A DNA stretch of 64,000 nucleotides from Ancylostoma caninum (lineage: Eukaryota; Nematoda; Chromadorea; Rhabditida; Ancylostomatidae). The notes beneath the pieces are model-generated. The model worked only from the letters and a program-made list of their open reading frames with translations, was not told the DNA's origin and ran no database searches. The stretch covers positions 4,525,001 to 4,589,000 of the forward strand of contig JBAJFG010000019.1 of the NCBI GenBank assembly GCA_037903475.1. The letters are read 5' to 3'. Below, in pieces: positions 47,434 through 59,100 of the stretch; position 1 is the stretch's first letter, and every line of letters starts with the position of its first letter. The position numbers and the translations under genes were made by a program.

Positions 47434-49057
47434 AGGGTGACGGTCAAGAGGTGCGCTTGAGAAATTCTCGCATCTCTCTCGCACATCGCTCGCACCTATA
47501 ATTGCGGGTGTCGTGTAAGAGCTGCCTATAACGGCATCAGCTGTTACCAGCTAATGTAGGCGGTCCCCCGAACCGAGCTTTGCCGCCAGAAATGTCGCGC
47601 GGTTGAAGGTGAACAGTAGACGCGGACACCGCGGATTTAGAGCTGCTGGGAACTTTTGATACTAGGATGACAAAACCTTATTCACCCATGCAACTATAAA
47701 ATCCAATGTTAGCAGTACATACTCTATATACGCTACTAATGCCTAAATATAATCAAGAAAACGGTAAAAATTTGTCGACTGTGCTGAAGGCTTCTTCAAC
47801 AAATATTAATGAGTGGAAACTACAGTGAGGTTCTGACTGTTGATCTTGAAGGATGTATCTCAGCAGCCATGTAGACATGATCGATGGTTTGGACTACAAC
47901 ATTTCCATGGTTTATAGATAGAGAGGTTTAGCACCGTTCGTATTTTGCAACTATGTAATTTTTTTTTCAGGAAAATTGACTAGTTGGTGCCCGTTTGAGT
48001 GGGAGTTTGCTATTACCATAGTACGAAGTATATAAGAAATAAGTTGTAAGTCTTCATCATAATCTCAAACGAAACTCGGAGGGCACGTCTATGACTAATT
48101 AATTTGTCTTGAGGTGTTGTCAGATGATCCCCCCAAGCCCTAGTTCTCCATTTCCAGGGATTTTTCCTCCCTAGGGATATGCAGACAAAGTTGATCCTGA
48201 TCCTTTCCTGTGCTAGGTCACCTTCGCAGACACGACTCAATGACTGATATTCTGGGTACTCCCTTTATTTTCTGGGCAATGTTCTAGGTTACGTATAACA
48301 TTGGGTCTCCATGACCTTCCCGATGCTCGAAAGGGGAATATCAGTTGAACAGTCCAAACCCCAGCTGATTAGACGAACAGACTTCCAAGCTTTTTTAAGC
48401 GAAAGAGACATTTTCTAGCGTTTTATAACGGTAGCGACTAGCAAATCTCGTGTCAAGATCTGAGGTTCCAAGCACGGAGTAGTGGGTAAAGTCAGGCAAG
48501 GCCAATAATCATCTTAAAAATAAAGTTTGAAGAGGCACTTCAACGAACCCACAAAAAATCAAAAAGCACCTACGTCTGGTATTTCTGCTCATGTGATAAA
48601 GGTCCTCACAAAATTCGCTGAATTAGATAAATTGTCAATATGAAAAGTACTTCGAACTTCAAGGGATCTATATTTATTTGCTTAAAAATTTCACTGCAAT
48701 AGTTTATCTTTAAGTGATCTAGGCTGGAATCTTTCTGATACCACTGTGACTCAAAGGATCAAGTTAAGGATTGAGAGCTTAATTTTGGATTTCATACTCA
48801 TTCAGTTACGTTGAGATAATAGATAACATTTTGCTCGAACCAATTTCTTTCGATATTGTCAAGCACTATAGTGCTCGATGGATCGCTTCATCACGGCTCA
48901 TCGAGCGCGACAATATGCACGAGTTGTCTCGCTGGCTGTCGTTTCTAGCTATGGAGGGTTTAGAGGCAGACGGATACTGTAGCCATGGCTGCCTCTGCCT
49001 GTGGGAAGGTGCGGTCGAGGTGCGACAGCTAACGACCGAGCGCACCTCTTCACTCGG
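47434..49057. mobile_element. ~1.62-kb insertion inside RNase H
   Basis: The RNase H frame stops after DASNVA (about 47433) and resumes in the same frame with IASC at about 49058. Near both ends lies a 12-bp inverted repeat, aagaggtgcgct (47446-47457), and its complement (49039-49050). The exact ends are uncertain by about 20 bp: TCA flanks the 11-bp core on both sides, but the BEL/Pao pattern D-A-S-x-x-A-x-A-x-C suggests slightly wider borders. The interior holds a 75-codon minus-strand frame (48013-48240) with no known domain. It is a non-autonomous DNA element of unresolved superfamily. Confidence 0.7.
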
Positions 49058-51208
49058 ATAGCCTCTTGCGCGTACGTGCAGTATGTTTCCAGCTGCTCAC
49101 CGTCCACACTTATTAGCGGAAAAACAAAGCTCACGCCAGGAAAAGTGTTGACAAACTACTCCTCGTCTGGAACTAGTGGGTATCCTCATGGCTACACGCC
49201 TCAGCAAGCCGTAGCATTAAATATGAGCGGTCTCGTTAAAGAAGTGAATATCGTAACTGATAGTGAAATAGCTCTTTGGTGGCTGAAGTCCTCCAAGATG
49301 CTGCCCATTTTTGTTTCGAATCAACGCGAAAATCAACGCGAAAGAGTTATGGATATTCGCGAACAACTCAAATCCAAAGGTACCCAATGCAGTTCTTCCA
49401 TGTGGATACGGCACATAACCCAGCCGAAGCCGCACTCGCGGCCTGACAACCGAACAGATTGATAACCACGATTGGGTAGGGGGACCACGCTGCTTAGAAC
49501 ATGACCCTGAAACATGGCTACTGAAATCAATCAATAGCGTCGAAGAGGTCACCAACGCTGATGAGGGGTTGGAAATAATATCTACAGTATTAGTAGCAAA
49601 TGACAACAGTCAAGCCAAGCATGAAAAACTCGTGGATCTAGCTCGATTTGCCAGACTGGATAAAGCATTACGCGTTACTGCGTTGGTCGGAGAGATTGCA
49701 AAACCACCTCGAACTGGAGGAATTGCAAAGACAGTTCCGTGACAAGAAAATCATATGTGACTCAAACGGGATATTGCGTCACGAATCCCGGCTTCAAAAC
49801 GCGTGCATGCCGTTTGACACAAAGTCACCTATTTTCATCCCCAAAGAATCGGCTCTAGTGAGGCTAATCCTCGTCAAAATCCATGAGGACAACGCACACT
49901 GCGTAAAAGACCACACGCTGTCAATACTGCGACAGAGGTTTTGGATCCCTCGTGTCAGCAGCTCGTTCAGAAAGTATCTAAAGTCACATGCACTCACATG
50001 CACAAGATTCCAAGGACTGCCACTCGGAGCTCCAAGTATGCCACCACTCCCATCAGATAGAGTGGTAGTCTCCAAGCCGTTCGAGAACACAGGCTGTGAC
50101 TTTATGGGCCCTTTCATCTCGAAGACACAAGAGAAAATGTATGTCTGCCTCTACATACACCTGTCTTTCCACTAGAGCGGTGCATCTAGAAGTAGGGGAG
50201 TATTTATCAACGGCTGCATTTCTGAATATGTAGTTTCGGACGATTCATCTCACGTAGGTGTGTGCCGAGAATCATGCGTGGTGATTGTGGCACTAACTTC
50301 AAAAACGGCGAGCAGATGATAGACGCCATTTTTAAAACAGATGACAGCTAAGGCACATCCTTGATGAGCTATTGTGCCAAGGAAAAAATCAAGTGGATTT
50401 TCAACCCTCTCGCATCCCCCTGGATGGGTGGCGTTTGAGAAAGACTCGTAGGATCCGTCAAGAAGACCCGAAACAAATCGGCCGCAGAAAATTGACGTTC
50501 CCAGAGATGGGCACGGTCATATCGAGGATAGAGGCGATCCTTAATACCAGACCACTTACTAAAACCGATCCCGAGGACCTCACAAAAATGCCTTTACGAC
50601 CGATCGACTTCCTCCAAGAAAATACTAAGTTCTCACTTCCAGATGGAAAAGCATTGAAGTTGCAAAACGATCCAGACTACGATCCACAGTTTAACCAACC
50701 GAGAAACAAACTCTCGAAGCAACCAAATTCCCCGAAATGATTGCAGACACATTTTGGGATACATGGAAAACCCAATACCTAGTCTCCTTCCGTGAAGCAG
50801 AGAAAATCCACTACAAACAACCGAGGCATACTACCAGATCGAATCCAGAGTTGGGTGAAATAGTCCTAGTAGAACAGGATACCTAGAGAAAACTGGCCTT
50901 ATGGAAAAGTCGTAGGACTGATTTCGTCTGCAGATAAGTTGGTAAGATCAGCTAAAGTTCTGATGCCAAATCACAGGGTCATCCAACGACCCCTCAAAAA
51001 GATCTTCCCTCCAGAGGTTAGGTGTCCCCCAGAAAATCAGAAGACCAACGATGTCGCAGAAATCAATAAAGATCCCGTATCGGCCACATCTAGGCGACAA
51101 CCTCCAGGTGGCGCCGCCAAGGCACGGGCATACGAGGTGATCAGAGATTTCGAAAACCTAGAATCTCACCCACAAATTCCTTACACCGCCAAGATTTCAT
51201 TGATGTGA
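49058..51208 (+). pseudogene. BEL/Pao RNase H remainder and integrase
   Basis: RNase H continues (STLISGKTKL, then IVTDSEIALWWLKS at about 49250). Integrase follows in several frames: an N-terminal zinc-binding region at 49880-50010 (His pair present, one of the two Cys apparently lost), the first catalytic Asp in GCDFMGPF (about 50095), TRAVHLE after a frameshift near 50150, the second Asp region DCGTNF (about 50285), and the Glu region PWMGG...ERL (about 50415-50440) split by frame errors. Then come EAILNTRPLTKTDPEDLT and the C-terminal VRSAKVLMPNHR. The gene is dead, but all domains are recognisable. Confidence 0.87.
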
Positions 51209-52975
51209 TGATGATGATACTGTGCCTAACATCTCCAGGCATGTGCGGAAATGTTCCATCCAACATCCATTGCAACAACGGCGTGGTGAATATAATTCCT
51301 CCTGGTGGACCGTTCGAGTTGTGCTTCAACAACGATTGTCTCATTCCTGCTGACACCAGGAAAGACCTAAGTTTTGCCCTCCCAATCTCATTTAGAAATA
51401 ACAAGATGGACGTGCAGCTACGAAGCTTACTATCCAACAACAGCTTCGAACAGTCCGAAGTGTGCGATCGACCTCAATTCTGCGATCATCAATACTCCTT
51501 ATCGAAGAGTATTTTAGGAAATCCGCACTGTTGGCCAGCAGGCGCCATCGCATTAACGGACTGACATTAACCTATCTGGCAACAATGGCCATAATCTCAT
51601 CGCTTTATGCCGTCTCCAAGCTAGGGAAAAGATTCTCACACCTAAGAGTACTCAAAAGAAGGATGAGAAATCTCAGCGTGGATACATGCGACACACGGCA
51701 GTCCTAGTGTGCAAAGACAAAGCTATCTGTCACCTAGAGTACTACAGGGAACTATTCTTCAACAAGCTCCGATAGGAGCTGTGCGTTGAAATCTTCCACG
51801 ACAAAAAGGCCATAGGAACAGCCAGGTTCACCAAGAAGCCAGTAAAGTTCAAATGTTCCAAGGTTACGGAGTCTTTTACCAAGATGACAGCCACCTCCGT
51901 CTATCATAGCAAGCGCTGCGCTCAAGCTGGATCGTGTACCGATGACATCTGCGAACGAAAGCCAATGGCAAAGCCATGCATTACCCCGGATATTCTGGCT
52001 AATTCAGCAGTTGTGGAGGGTTTCTCTGTGGATGCTTTATGCCCCAACCAGCTTGCTCATTCTACAGGGTTGCTCACGAACCAATATCCGAGGAAATTTT
52101 TGAAGTATCGTATTCATTGGAGCCCTACTGTTGCTATTGATTTCCAACTAGACATCGTTGGTAGCAGAACATCTGTGTCGGAGCTACTCGCGCCTTATGT
52201 ATCCCAAGAAATTGCGAGCTTAATGTTTTGTTCATTCTACAAGGAGACTTTCGCCTCCCTGTAGAATGCTATACCTACATCCAGGCGAAAAATCAATTTG
52301 CCAGCTGCCCAAGCAGGGTCAGGAGCGAGGGCAGCAACTCAATCAATGATTGCCTATGTCCAAAAACATCGTTACGCCAGAATAGTGAGGTCATGCTTCC
52401 TTTTGTGACACCCTACTTCCGGGTAGATGTGTTAGGGAACGAGATTGTAGCTTTTTCCAATGAAGAAGAAGTAGTGCTAAGGGTTCAGTCTAGAATCTTA
52501 CAAGATTCGGCCGCGCTGACTCATTACGTTTACATACGTTTTACATATCTCAAACCTAACTGATTGTTACAATTGCGAGCACGGGTCACATTTGACCGTC
52601 GCATGTACCTCTCCCACGCAAGCGGTGGTGACAGCTACATGCGACAGCAACAGTTCCCAATCAATTGTGGGCCTAATACCGAAAGAAACAACCTACAGCT
52701 ACATTTCGAAAAGGCAGTTATTGACGAGAAATGCATGGCCTTCTGTGTTGAAAATCCTACCAAATTCGTGTTACAAGGGCACCTACACTATCATGTGCTG
52801 CTATTCAACAGCTCAGTATTCTAATTCACACTTCGTACAATTCACACACGGCTAGCATCAAACATCAACAGTTCTCGGATCAGCATCCCAGATTTTACCC
52901 CATTGATCAGTGCCCTATCACATCATTGGAAACTCTCTATAGCAGCCATCGGGGTAATGTTAGCTTTGTGGGGAC
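51205..52975 (+). pseudogene. envelope-like glycoprotein region (phlebovirus Gc-like type)
   Basis: After integrase comes a Cys-rich region in at least four frames. It opens at 51205 with a hydrophobic start ending in SPGMCG, and then shows cysteine clusters such as CFNNDC, CDRPQFCDHQ, RCAQAGSCTDDIC and a CPSRV...CLC block. Near 52900-52975 is a short hydrophobic segment (GVMLALWG) that could be the remains of a membrane anchor. Some nematode BEL/Pao elements carry an envelope gene related to phlebovirus glycoprotein Gc, and the order and cysteine pattern here fit that type. Stops and frameshifts (near 51565, 51710, 52265 and 52560) make it non-functional. The assignment is by pattern only. 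Confidence 0.65.
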
Positions 52976-53163
52976 GGTGGGGACGGCCAGAGAGCAAGAG
53001 GAAAGAGAGGAATAGAGATACCTGTCCATCCGTCGATGGTGGTCGGTCCTGCTCGTTCGCCCGCTTGTGGGCTACCAGCCGGAGTAGCAGAATAAATGTA
53101 TGCCCGAAATAGCGGGCAGGCATCGTTGCCGCTTAGGGTAGATCAAGGTGATCCACCTCAAAC

Positions 53164-53697
53164 TTGGGCAACGAAACTGGAAATCGCACAAAAAATAAGG
53201 CGCGTGCACCCAACTCATTCCCTACATTGTACCGGTTTGATAACGTATCGTATGATATCAAATTGACTGTTGGCATCCAGTTTCACTTCAAATACGACAA
53301 CAGAGCCTTGACCGGCAACACCGATTTACTTGTGGAGAGATCTGCCCCCAAGGCAAATTGTTTGTTCTGCCCAGTTGAGGACAATCGAGACAACCATTTC
53401 TTGGGCCGCTGCTCGCGGTACTCTGACTTCGTCGCGAGGACGGCTCAGGCTGTGGTGCTCAGGCTGAGCCTGAAGTGCCTCAAGCTTGAGCACGGGGCAG
53501 AGGACTGCCGGATGAGATGCGGCGGTTGCGACGACACCAGCCCGACCGACTCGAGTTCTAATACCTTGCCGACGCCATCCGCCATCCAGCCGAAGCAACG
53601 AAAGAAAAAAATATTGTTGTTTGTTCACTGCATATATGTTTGTGTAAAAAGAAAATATTTTTCAAGTGTCGCCCCTGAAGAGTGTGCTCATACTTGA
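53164..53697 (+). CDS. zinc-knuckle ORF between envelope region and 3' LTR
   Basis: An uninterrupted 177-codon frame starting with ATG, in an element where every other gene is broken. The middle carries CLFCPVEDNRDNHFLGRC, KCLKLEHGAEDC and a CGGC, a cysteine-histidine order like the zinc knuckles of BEL/Pao gag proteins, but different from this element's own gag knuckles. The C-terminus is Ser/Thr/Pro-rich, then basic. It ends at the border of the 3' LTR. It could be an accessory protein of the element, or a gag piece picked up from another BEL/Pao element. Whether it is translated is unknown. Confidence 0.5.
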   Translation: MGNETGNRTKNKARAPNSFPTLYRFDNVSYDIKLTVGIQFHFKYDNRALTGNTDLLVERSAPKANCLFCPVEDNRDNHFLGRCSRYSDFVARTAQAVVLRLSLKCLKLEHGAEDCRMRCGGCDDTSPTDSSSNTLPTPSAIQPKQRKKKILLFVHCIYVCVKRKYFSSVAPEECAHT

Positions 53698-53957
53698 TAT
53701 GAGGATCCCATCCTCGGCCTGGTGCCCCGGCCGATCCCCAATGCTCACTAAGGGGCGGGGCCAAGTGCTAAGGCACTCTTAGCTCCGTTCGAGCAATAGG
53801 ACACTTGCTCTTGTATTCGACAATAAACCGCTGAACCGCCTTCCTTGTGTACTCTTGGTTCAGGGTCTAAAAACCCTATTCGTTGTCTTCCGGCCGTCCA
53901 CCCTGTGGACATTTTCGAAAGGGTTCCGACCCACAAAAGTCTTTATGTGCCCCTGCA
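53695..53957 (+). repeat. 3' LTR of the BEL/Pao element
   Basis: Starts TGATATGAGGATCCCATCCT and ends near gtgcccctgca. It is about 91% identical to 41716-41976 by hand count. No obvious polypurine tract precedes it. The segment beyond it (from about 54000) carries one arm of the dispersed hairpin repeat seen at 25599-25694. Confidence 0.92.
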
Positions 53958-54419
53958 AGCAACTGCTCCGTGGTGTGTTATTTGCCCGTCGATTGCTGCT
54001 AAAGCTTTCGTCTCTTTAACAGCAGTTGCTGAAGGGTGGGAGCAATAGAAGGGAGGATGCCAGCAGGTGGGAAGAGATGCCGCCAGGGTAGTTTTGGGCT
54101 CCCATGAAATTTCCTTCTTTTCTTCAGAGTCACTCGGGGACAGTAACAAGTGTACGCTTTTCGACAGCACAGAAGGTTTGGGGGTGCAATCCGTTACTCT
54201 GACCGGATTGCAGAAACGGTCATCCCGTGACCGTTCGAGTTATGCAAGTCAACACGTGACATGCTATGTGTTGCCTAGGCCAGTCCAGGTTTTTGCTTGT
54301 CAACGAGTGACCTCCCTCCCACCCTACCCAGTCATTCATTGTTGTTTACAGCGCCTCTGTGGACTGAAGCTCAGGCACTAATCTGCACTGCGCAAAAGTA
54401 TGGTGTACTTCAATTTCTT

Positions 54420-55115
54420 TTTGGGTAGACAGCAAGGCCCGGATAAGGAGATAGAGAAATCGCTGATAGATTTGGCTTCGAGATGCAAAACTCCAATAAA
54501 ACACAAATCGAAAATAACGCCTCACGACTACAGTCTCATTATTGCCAAGGGTTTTCACTCCTCTGAATAGTCTGTCCGTACCACTGCAGCACTAGCAGTT
54601 TTCCTATTCAGAGGGTTCCTTCCATCAACGAAGCAAAGTCGCTCCTCAAAAAAGATGTCACTTTCGAAGGGTCGTCTATTTCTCTTTTCGTACGCAAGTC
54701 CAAAACAGATCGAACAAGCAAAGTAGAAACAGTAACCTTCTGTCTGGACACCTCCTCTATAGAGTACCAACTTATTTTCAAGCACTTCCGTTCATTATGC
54801 GATGAAGACGAATCCCTCTTCCCATCTCACTCCACAAAATTGCCGTCAACCCTTGCTACTATTGCGGACAGACTGCATGACTTTTTTCGTCCAACGGGCT
54901 TAGAACACAAAGGCTATACTTCTCACAGCTTCAGAGGGGGTGCTGCCACGGCAGCCCTTGCACAGGGAGCTGATGGGAATCGAGTCATGGCTATGGGCAG
55001 ATGGAAATCTGCCAAGGATTCTCAAGCCTACGTGCGTCCTTCTCCAATCCCTATATCTGTTCCTTTTCCGCAAAATGCTGACATATCTGTTCATACATCC
55101 AATGCGCAATCTTGA
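54420..55115 (+). pseudogene. tyrosine recombinase fragment (DIRS/PAT-type retrotransposon)
   Basis: The last part of a tyrosine recombinase. Box II is clear: HSFRGG (about 54925, catalytic Arg) is followed by MGRWKS (Trp in the place of the second His, as in many eukaryotic recombinases) and the nucleophile region QAYVR (about 55025). Upstream, the conserved core continues in the same frame through VRKSKTDR and FFRP. A frame change near 54605 separates it from an earlier piece (AALAVFLF; upstream to about 54430). DIRS-like PAT elements in nematodes encode such recombinases with a reverse transcriptase, but no matching reverse transcriptase is visible next to it, so a Crypton-like source is also possible. 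Confidence 0.8.
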
Positions 55116-55132
55116 TTTTTCTGATTTTGTCT

Positions 55133-55845
55133 TTATTTTCTCAGCTGTGCATTCACAATTACTCCTCGTAAGTTTACGTGTATTGCAATCGTGACTCTTA
55201 TCTTGCCGTAAGTTCCGTGTACCTTCTCATATATTGCACATGCTTCATATACAAGCTCAAAGTTGTATCGTTTTGCACGATATTTCTCACTTAATTGTTT
55301 ATCAAGAATTGTTGCTGGCATTGTATGATATGTAATCTTTCCATCCTTGGACATGAGTAACTGCATTTGACAACTTCGTAATCTCTGACATTGAGGTGCG
55401 CCTCCTGCACGACATGACCACACGTTCAGATGGGCGATGGTAAAGCCCCATTTCATAAACAAACAACCGTACTCTCTCGCCATCTCTCCATCTGGCCTCC
55501 AGCTGTTTGAGTCGCAGGAGCACCTTGTGGCGAGCAGCACTCCGCCAAACTCAAAACCATCCAGATGGCGGAGTTGACGTGAGTTTCTCCCTGATTTGTG
55601 TTACAAGTTATATTCTGAATGCGGAAGGTGTTACAAGATACTCCTGTGGAGGTGGACCCACGCACACGCGCCGCATCGTCCACCACGTGGTGACTAATCC
55701 GCTTCGCGTACAAACCTGTCCGAAGAGATGATATGTATTCTATATTGTGTTTAAGGGAACGATCTGCTATAAAAAATTCGCGAGAATTAATATGGCACGC
55801 AAACACAGACTCAAACGGGGCGACGAGTTTTGGGAATGAGTTCAC
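55133..55845 (-). other. two unassigned overlapping minus-strand open frames
   Basis: Frames 55453-55845 (130 codons) and 55133-55540 (135 codons) overlap in different phases and together read as a protein-like stretch with regular Cys spacing (CRAGGAPQC) and a charged C-terminal half (KYRAKRYNFELVYEACAIYE). I recognise no family. They lie just downstream of the recombinase fragment on the opposite strand, so they may be another broken ORF of a mobile element. Confidence 0.25.
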
Positions 55846-55970
55846 CTCTGCAAAACCTTACTGCAGGCACAGTATCCTCCTCTTCTGGGTTATTTCATGA
55901 CTCCACCATATGTGATTTTACCCTTCTACGAAAGACTCGAATAGGTAGATGAGAGAGTCATATAAGCACT

Positions 55971-55976
55971 TTTATT
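55971..55976 (-). terminator. poly(A) signal of the upstream hexosaminidase gene
   Basis: AATAAA on the minus strand, about 150 nt beyond the TAA stop at 56124-56126. It is the nearest perfect signal I see. Confidence 0.5.
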
Positions 55977-56123
55977 AGGTTCAATATACATGTTAAATAC
56001 ACCTGCGCAATACAACGGTGGACCATTTTCGCAAAATCTACACTACAAATAGTTCGCAGAATCCATAATATTGACTGATAGTCTAGCAGAATTTCAGCTG
56101 AATGGACTGGGCAACAACACTTT

Positions 56124-59100
56124 TTATAGCTCTTGGTAGGAAGGATTCCACTCGAAAGGACAATAATCAGGAGCGTTCGGCGGTTCGACTGCAAATCCTC
56201 TGTTCATCATCCTACATCTGAATTTATGGAGTCGTGGCCAAGCAGCATCTGCAGACTTCGTCTGAGCGGCGTCGGACCACAGCCTTTCTGCAACGGCAGA
56301 AGCACGAGGCCTAAATCCGAGAATTTCGAGGCCTTCGGTGAAAAAAGGAGAAGAGCACAATACCTTACCACATTCGTGGCATGAAGTTGGTCCCATCAAC
56401 GAACTCGCCCCATAATGCTGCTTCGCCGCCCAACACTAGGGCCTACGAAATAGCCAGAGATTGCTATTTCACACATATATGACAAGTTAGCTGAAATGGT
56501 TCAAATTGAAACCTTTTGCTCTGCGGTCCCTTTGAAATCAGTCGGGTCACATTCGTAATATTTTCCGCGACTTTTAATTCCATCAACGGGATTTTCATCA
56601 ACGTAGCCCCAATCAGCACCGTATTTGATTAGATCAAGATACCTAAAAAGCTTTGTGGCTCAAGGCAAATAACAGAATTAGCTTAATGTATTCTAAAAGC
56701 GTTTGTAGAACTGTATATTGGAGTATTACCAGCAACTGGAAAGTATGGCATGGTGTCCAGCTGCTGTTACCGTGGCCATTTCATTCATGATAGCGTCAAG
56801 TGTATTTCCTTTCCAGACGTGAGCAATTGCATTCGTAACCTGAAAAAAGAATGGATGAGAATGGTACCACAGTGCTACTCAAACAATTGGAACGCAGCGT
56901 TTTTCGAGGAAAAAATCCCTGTCAGTATGAGAGGATCACTGGAGTAAGGGGCTAAACAAGCCAAATGTCATTTTTATAGTTTTGAGAAAATCTTCATTCA
57001 CAAAAACAAGCGGTGTTCTACAGTGGCTTTTGAAGTCGGCATATTATTAACGATTCGGGTTAGGCTCAATCAATCACTCCGGCAGCGTGGATTATAAGTC
57101 CCTTCGGGTTTTTCTGGGAGTCCTCGGTATGGCCTTTAAAGCGAAAACAGTAAAAGAAATGAGCCACGTGCTCACCCCCATTCTCAAGATATCTGTCGAA
57201 TTTTTCCTAAACATTTCCAAACATTTCAAAAATTCCAAGTTGCGATGCGAGATTTTTTCGCGTATTTCCACAAACTCAAAGCATGAATAAAGAAGGCTAC
57301 CCACGTTAACTCTCATGTCTAGCACCTCTTGCCAGACGATCTTTTTTGTTCCTGGCCGATCTTTGTCGATAAGTGCAAACAATCTAAAATGATGTGAAAG
57401 TGAAATAAGATCCGCAATCCGAAGTAACGAAGGTAAAGATAAAGCAGATGATTAGAAAGCAGGAAACTTTTAGATGTCTTTGTATTTTGAAATATTTTTC
57501 GTTCGTCTGTATCTGGAAACGCTTCCTGGGAATCTGCTCAAACATATCGCTAAATTTTTCGAAACTATGTGTATGAGATGTAAAATGTCACCTCACTTCT
57601 CAATTATCACTTGCTCATTTCAACGTGTTTCAGCTGACTCCTGAGAAACCACTTTTGAAAAATAGTCTAGACAGAATCGCTTCCTCTTAAGTCGCAAATC
57701 CTAGCACATAACAAAACCAGATTCCTGATGGACTAACGTTTGCCAATAGTAGTTGAGTAATTCCTTAGCGTTTGTGTATCCCATTGCTTTCATACGCTTA
57801 TTCACTTCCTTGTTATTGATCCTGAACAGGGAACACGTAATGACCTCTATTCATTTATGTGTACGTGGCTATACCACGCCGATTATACATAGATACAATA
57901 CTGAGATTACAAGAACAATTCATAAAAATTTGAAGACAATCAGTAATTGCCTGGAGAGTAGGAGTGGCTCAATTATGTCAGTACAATACATGCGTATGTA
58001 GTAAATCAATAAGTAGAATCGCTCAGATACTTGTACACCTGTCTCCTATATTGCCTGAGTGAACATAGCAGAGCAAATTCCTTGGAGAACCTTAGAAAAA
58101 TCGAAACAGCTTTTTGTGTGTGGAAAAGTTGGACGGTACGCTATTTTTTGCTGTGGAAGATTCTATTTTAAAGGCTGCATTCACGGAAATTTTCACTTCT
58201 GAAATGAGTCGATTACCGTGTCGCTGGACAATCGCAACAGTAAGTTGAACACCTTGAATGGACGCCTTCCTGCGAAGATACTGCCATAGACACATCTGCC
58301 GCTCTGGACATTAGGGTTCCGTCGCGCCAACTAACGCCGTTGAGAGGGTGTACGCATGTGGTTCAGCGGAGGCTTGTTTATGAAATCCGTATCATTTGCA
58401 GGATTCCGTGGCGGCACCCTTCATGGAACACTCGTCCGCGCTGTGGACACACACGAAATACCGCCATTATTCTCTGTGGTTTTCGCACGCTACCTTATCG
58501 TTGTCAATGAATTCATCGTTCCTAAAAACTCCGATATACGAGATAGAAATTTTCAACCCAAAAATTTTCGTGAGCGCTGCCTTTAACTGGGCCACCTCTT
58601 GTGCTCGAAGAGGATAACCTAGAAAACTTATTCACTGAAAGATGATTCTTGCCGCAAATGATTGTATAGATCATAACAAGATCATGCTTGATTTGTCGAG
58701 TAGGTAAAGAAGACATTTTAGAAGTTCGATTTCGAATAGAAGCCGAAGGAATGTTGACATAGTTATGCCCATGTCATCTTATCCAAAGCGTTCTAGTAAA
58801 GCTGTTCTGAACACATCCGTGCCTCACAATGGTGTTTTCGGATTTTGAGCTAAACACAGCACAGCATGGTGCCATATTCTAGAATAGGTTGCGCGTGAGA
58901 TTTGCACGCAAGTAAAGGATGATTAGCTGAATTTGTCGACAATGATTTGAAAATATTGTAAAGCGTGCTTTCGGCCTTTTTTTTTGCTATAGCATTACAA
59001 TGTTCATCGAAGTTGCTTTTCGTATTTAGCGTAAAATCTAAGTCACAAATGGTATCTGTGTTGTTCAGTTCTTTCCCGCCAAGGAAGTAGGTGTCTTTCG

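Larger units (their letters stand above)
41716..53957 (+). mobile_element. degenerate BEL/Pao LTR retrotransposon with envelope-like region
   Basis: Two direct repeats of about 262 bp (41716-41976 and 53695-53957) bound a 12.2-kb unit with BEL/Pao-type gag, aspartic protease, reverse transcriptase, RNase H and integrase remains in the expected order, then an envelope-like region and a further zinc-knuckle ORF. By eye the LTRs differ at 20-odd of about 250 positions, which means an old insertion. The coding parts carry many stops and frameshifts. Two later insertions (43048-44788 and 47434-49057) account for about 3.4 kb, so the original element was near 8.9 kb. A matching target duplication outside the LTRs could not be seen. 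The element lies between the two hexosaminidase genes, in the opposite orientation to both. Confidence 0.92.
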
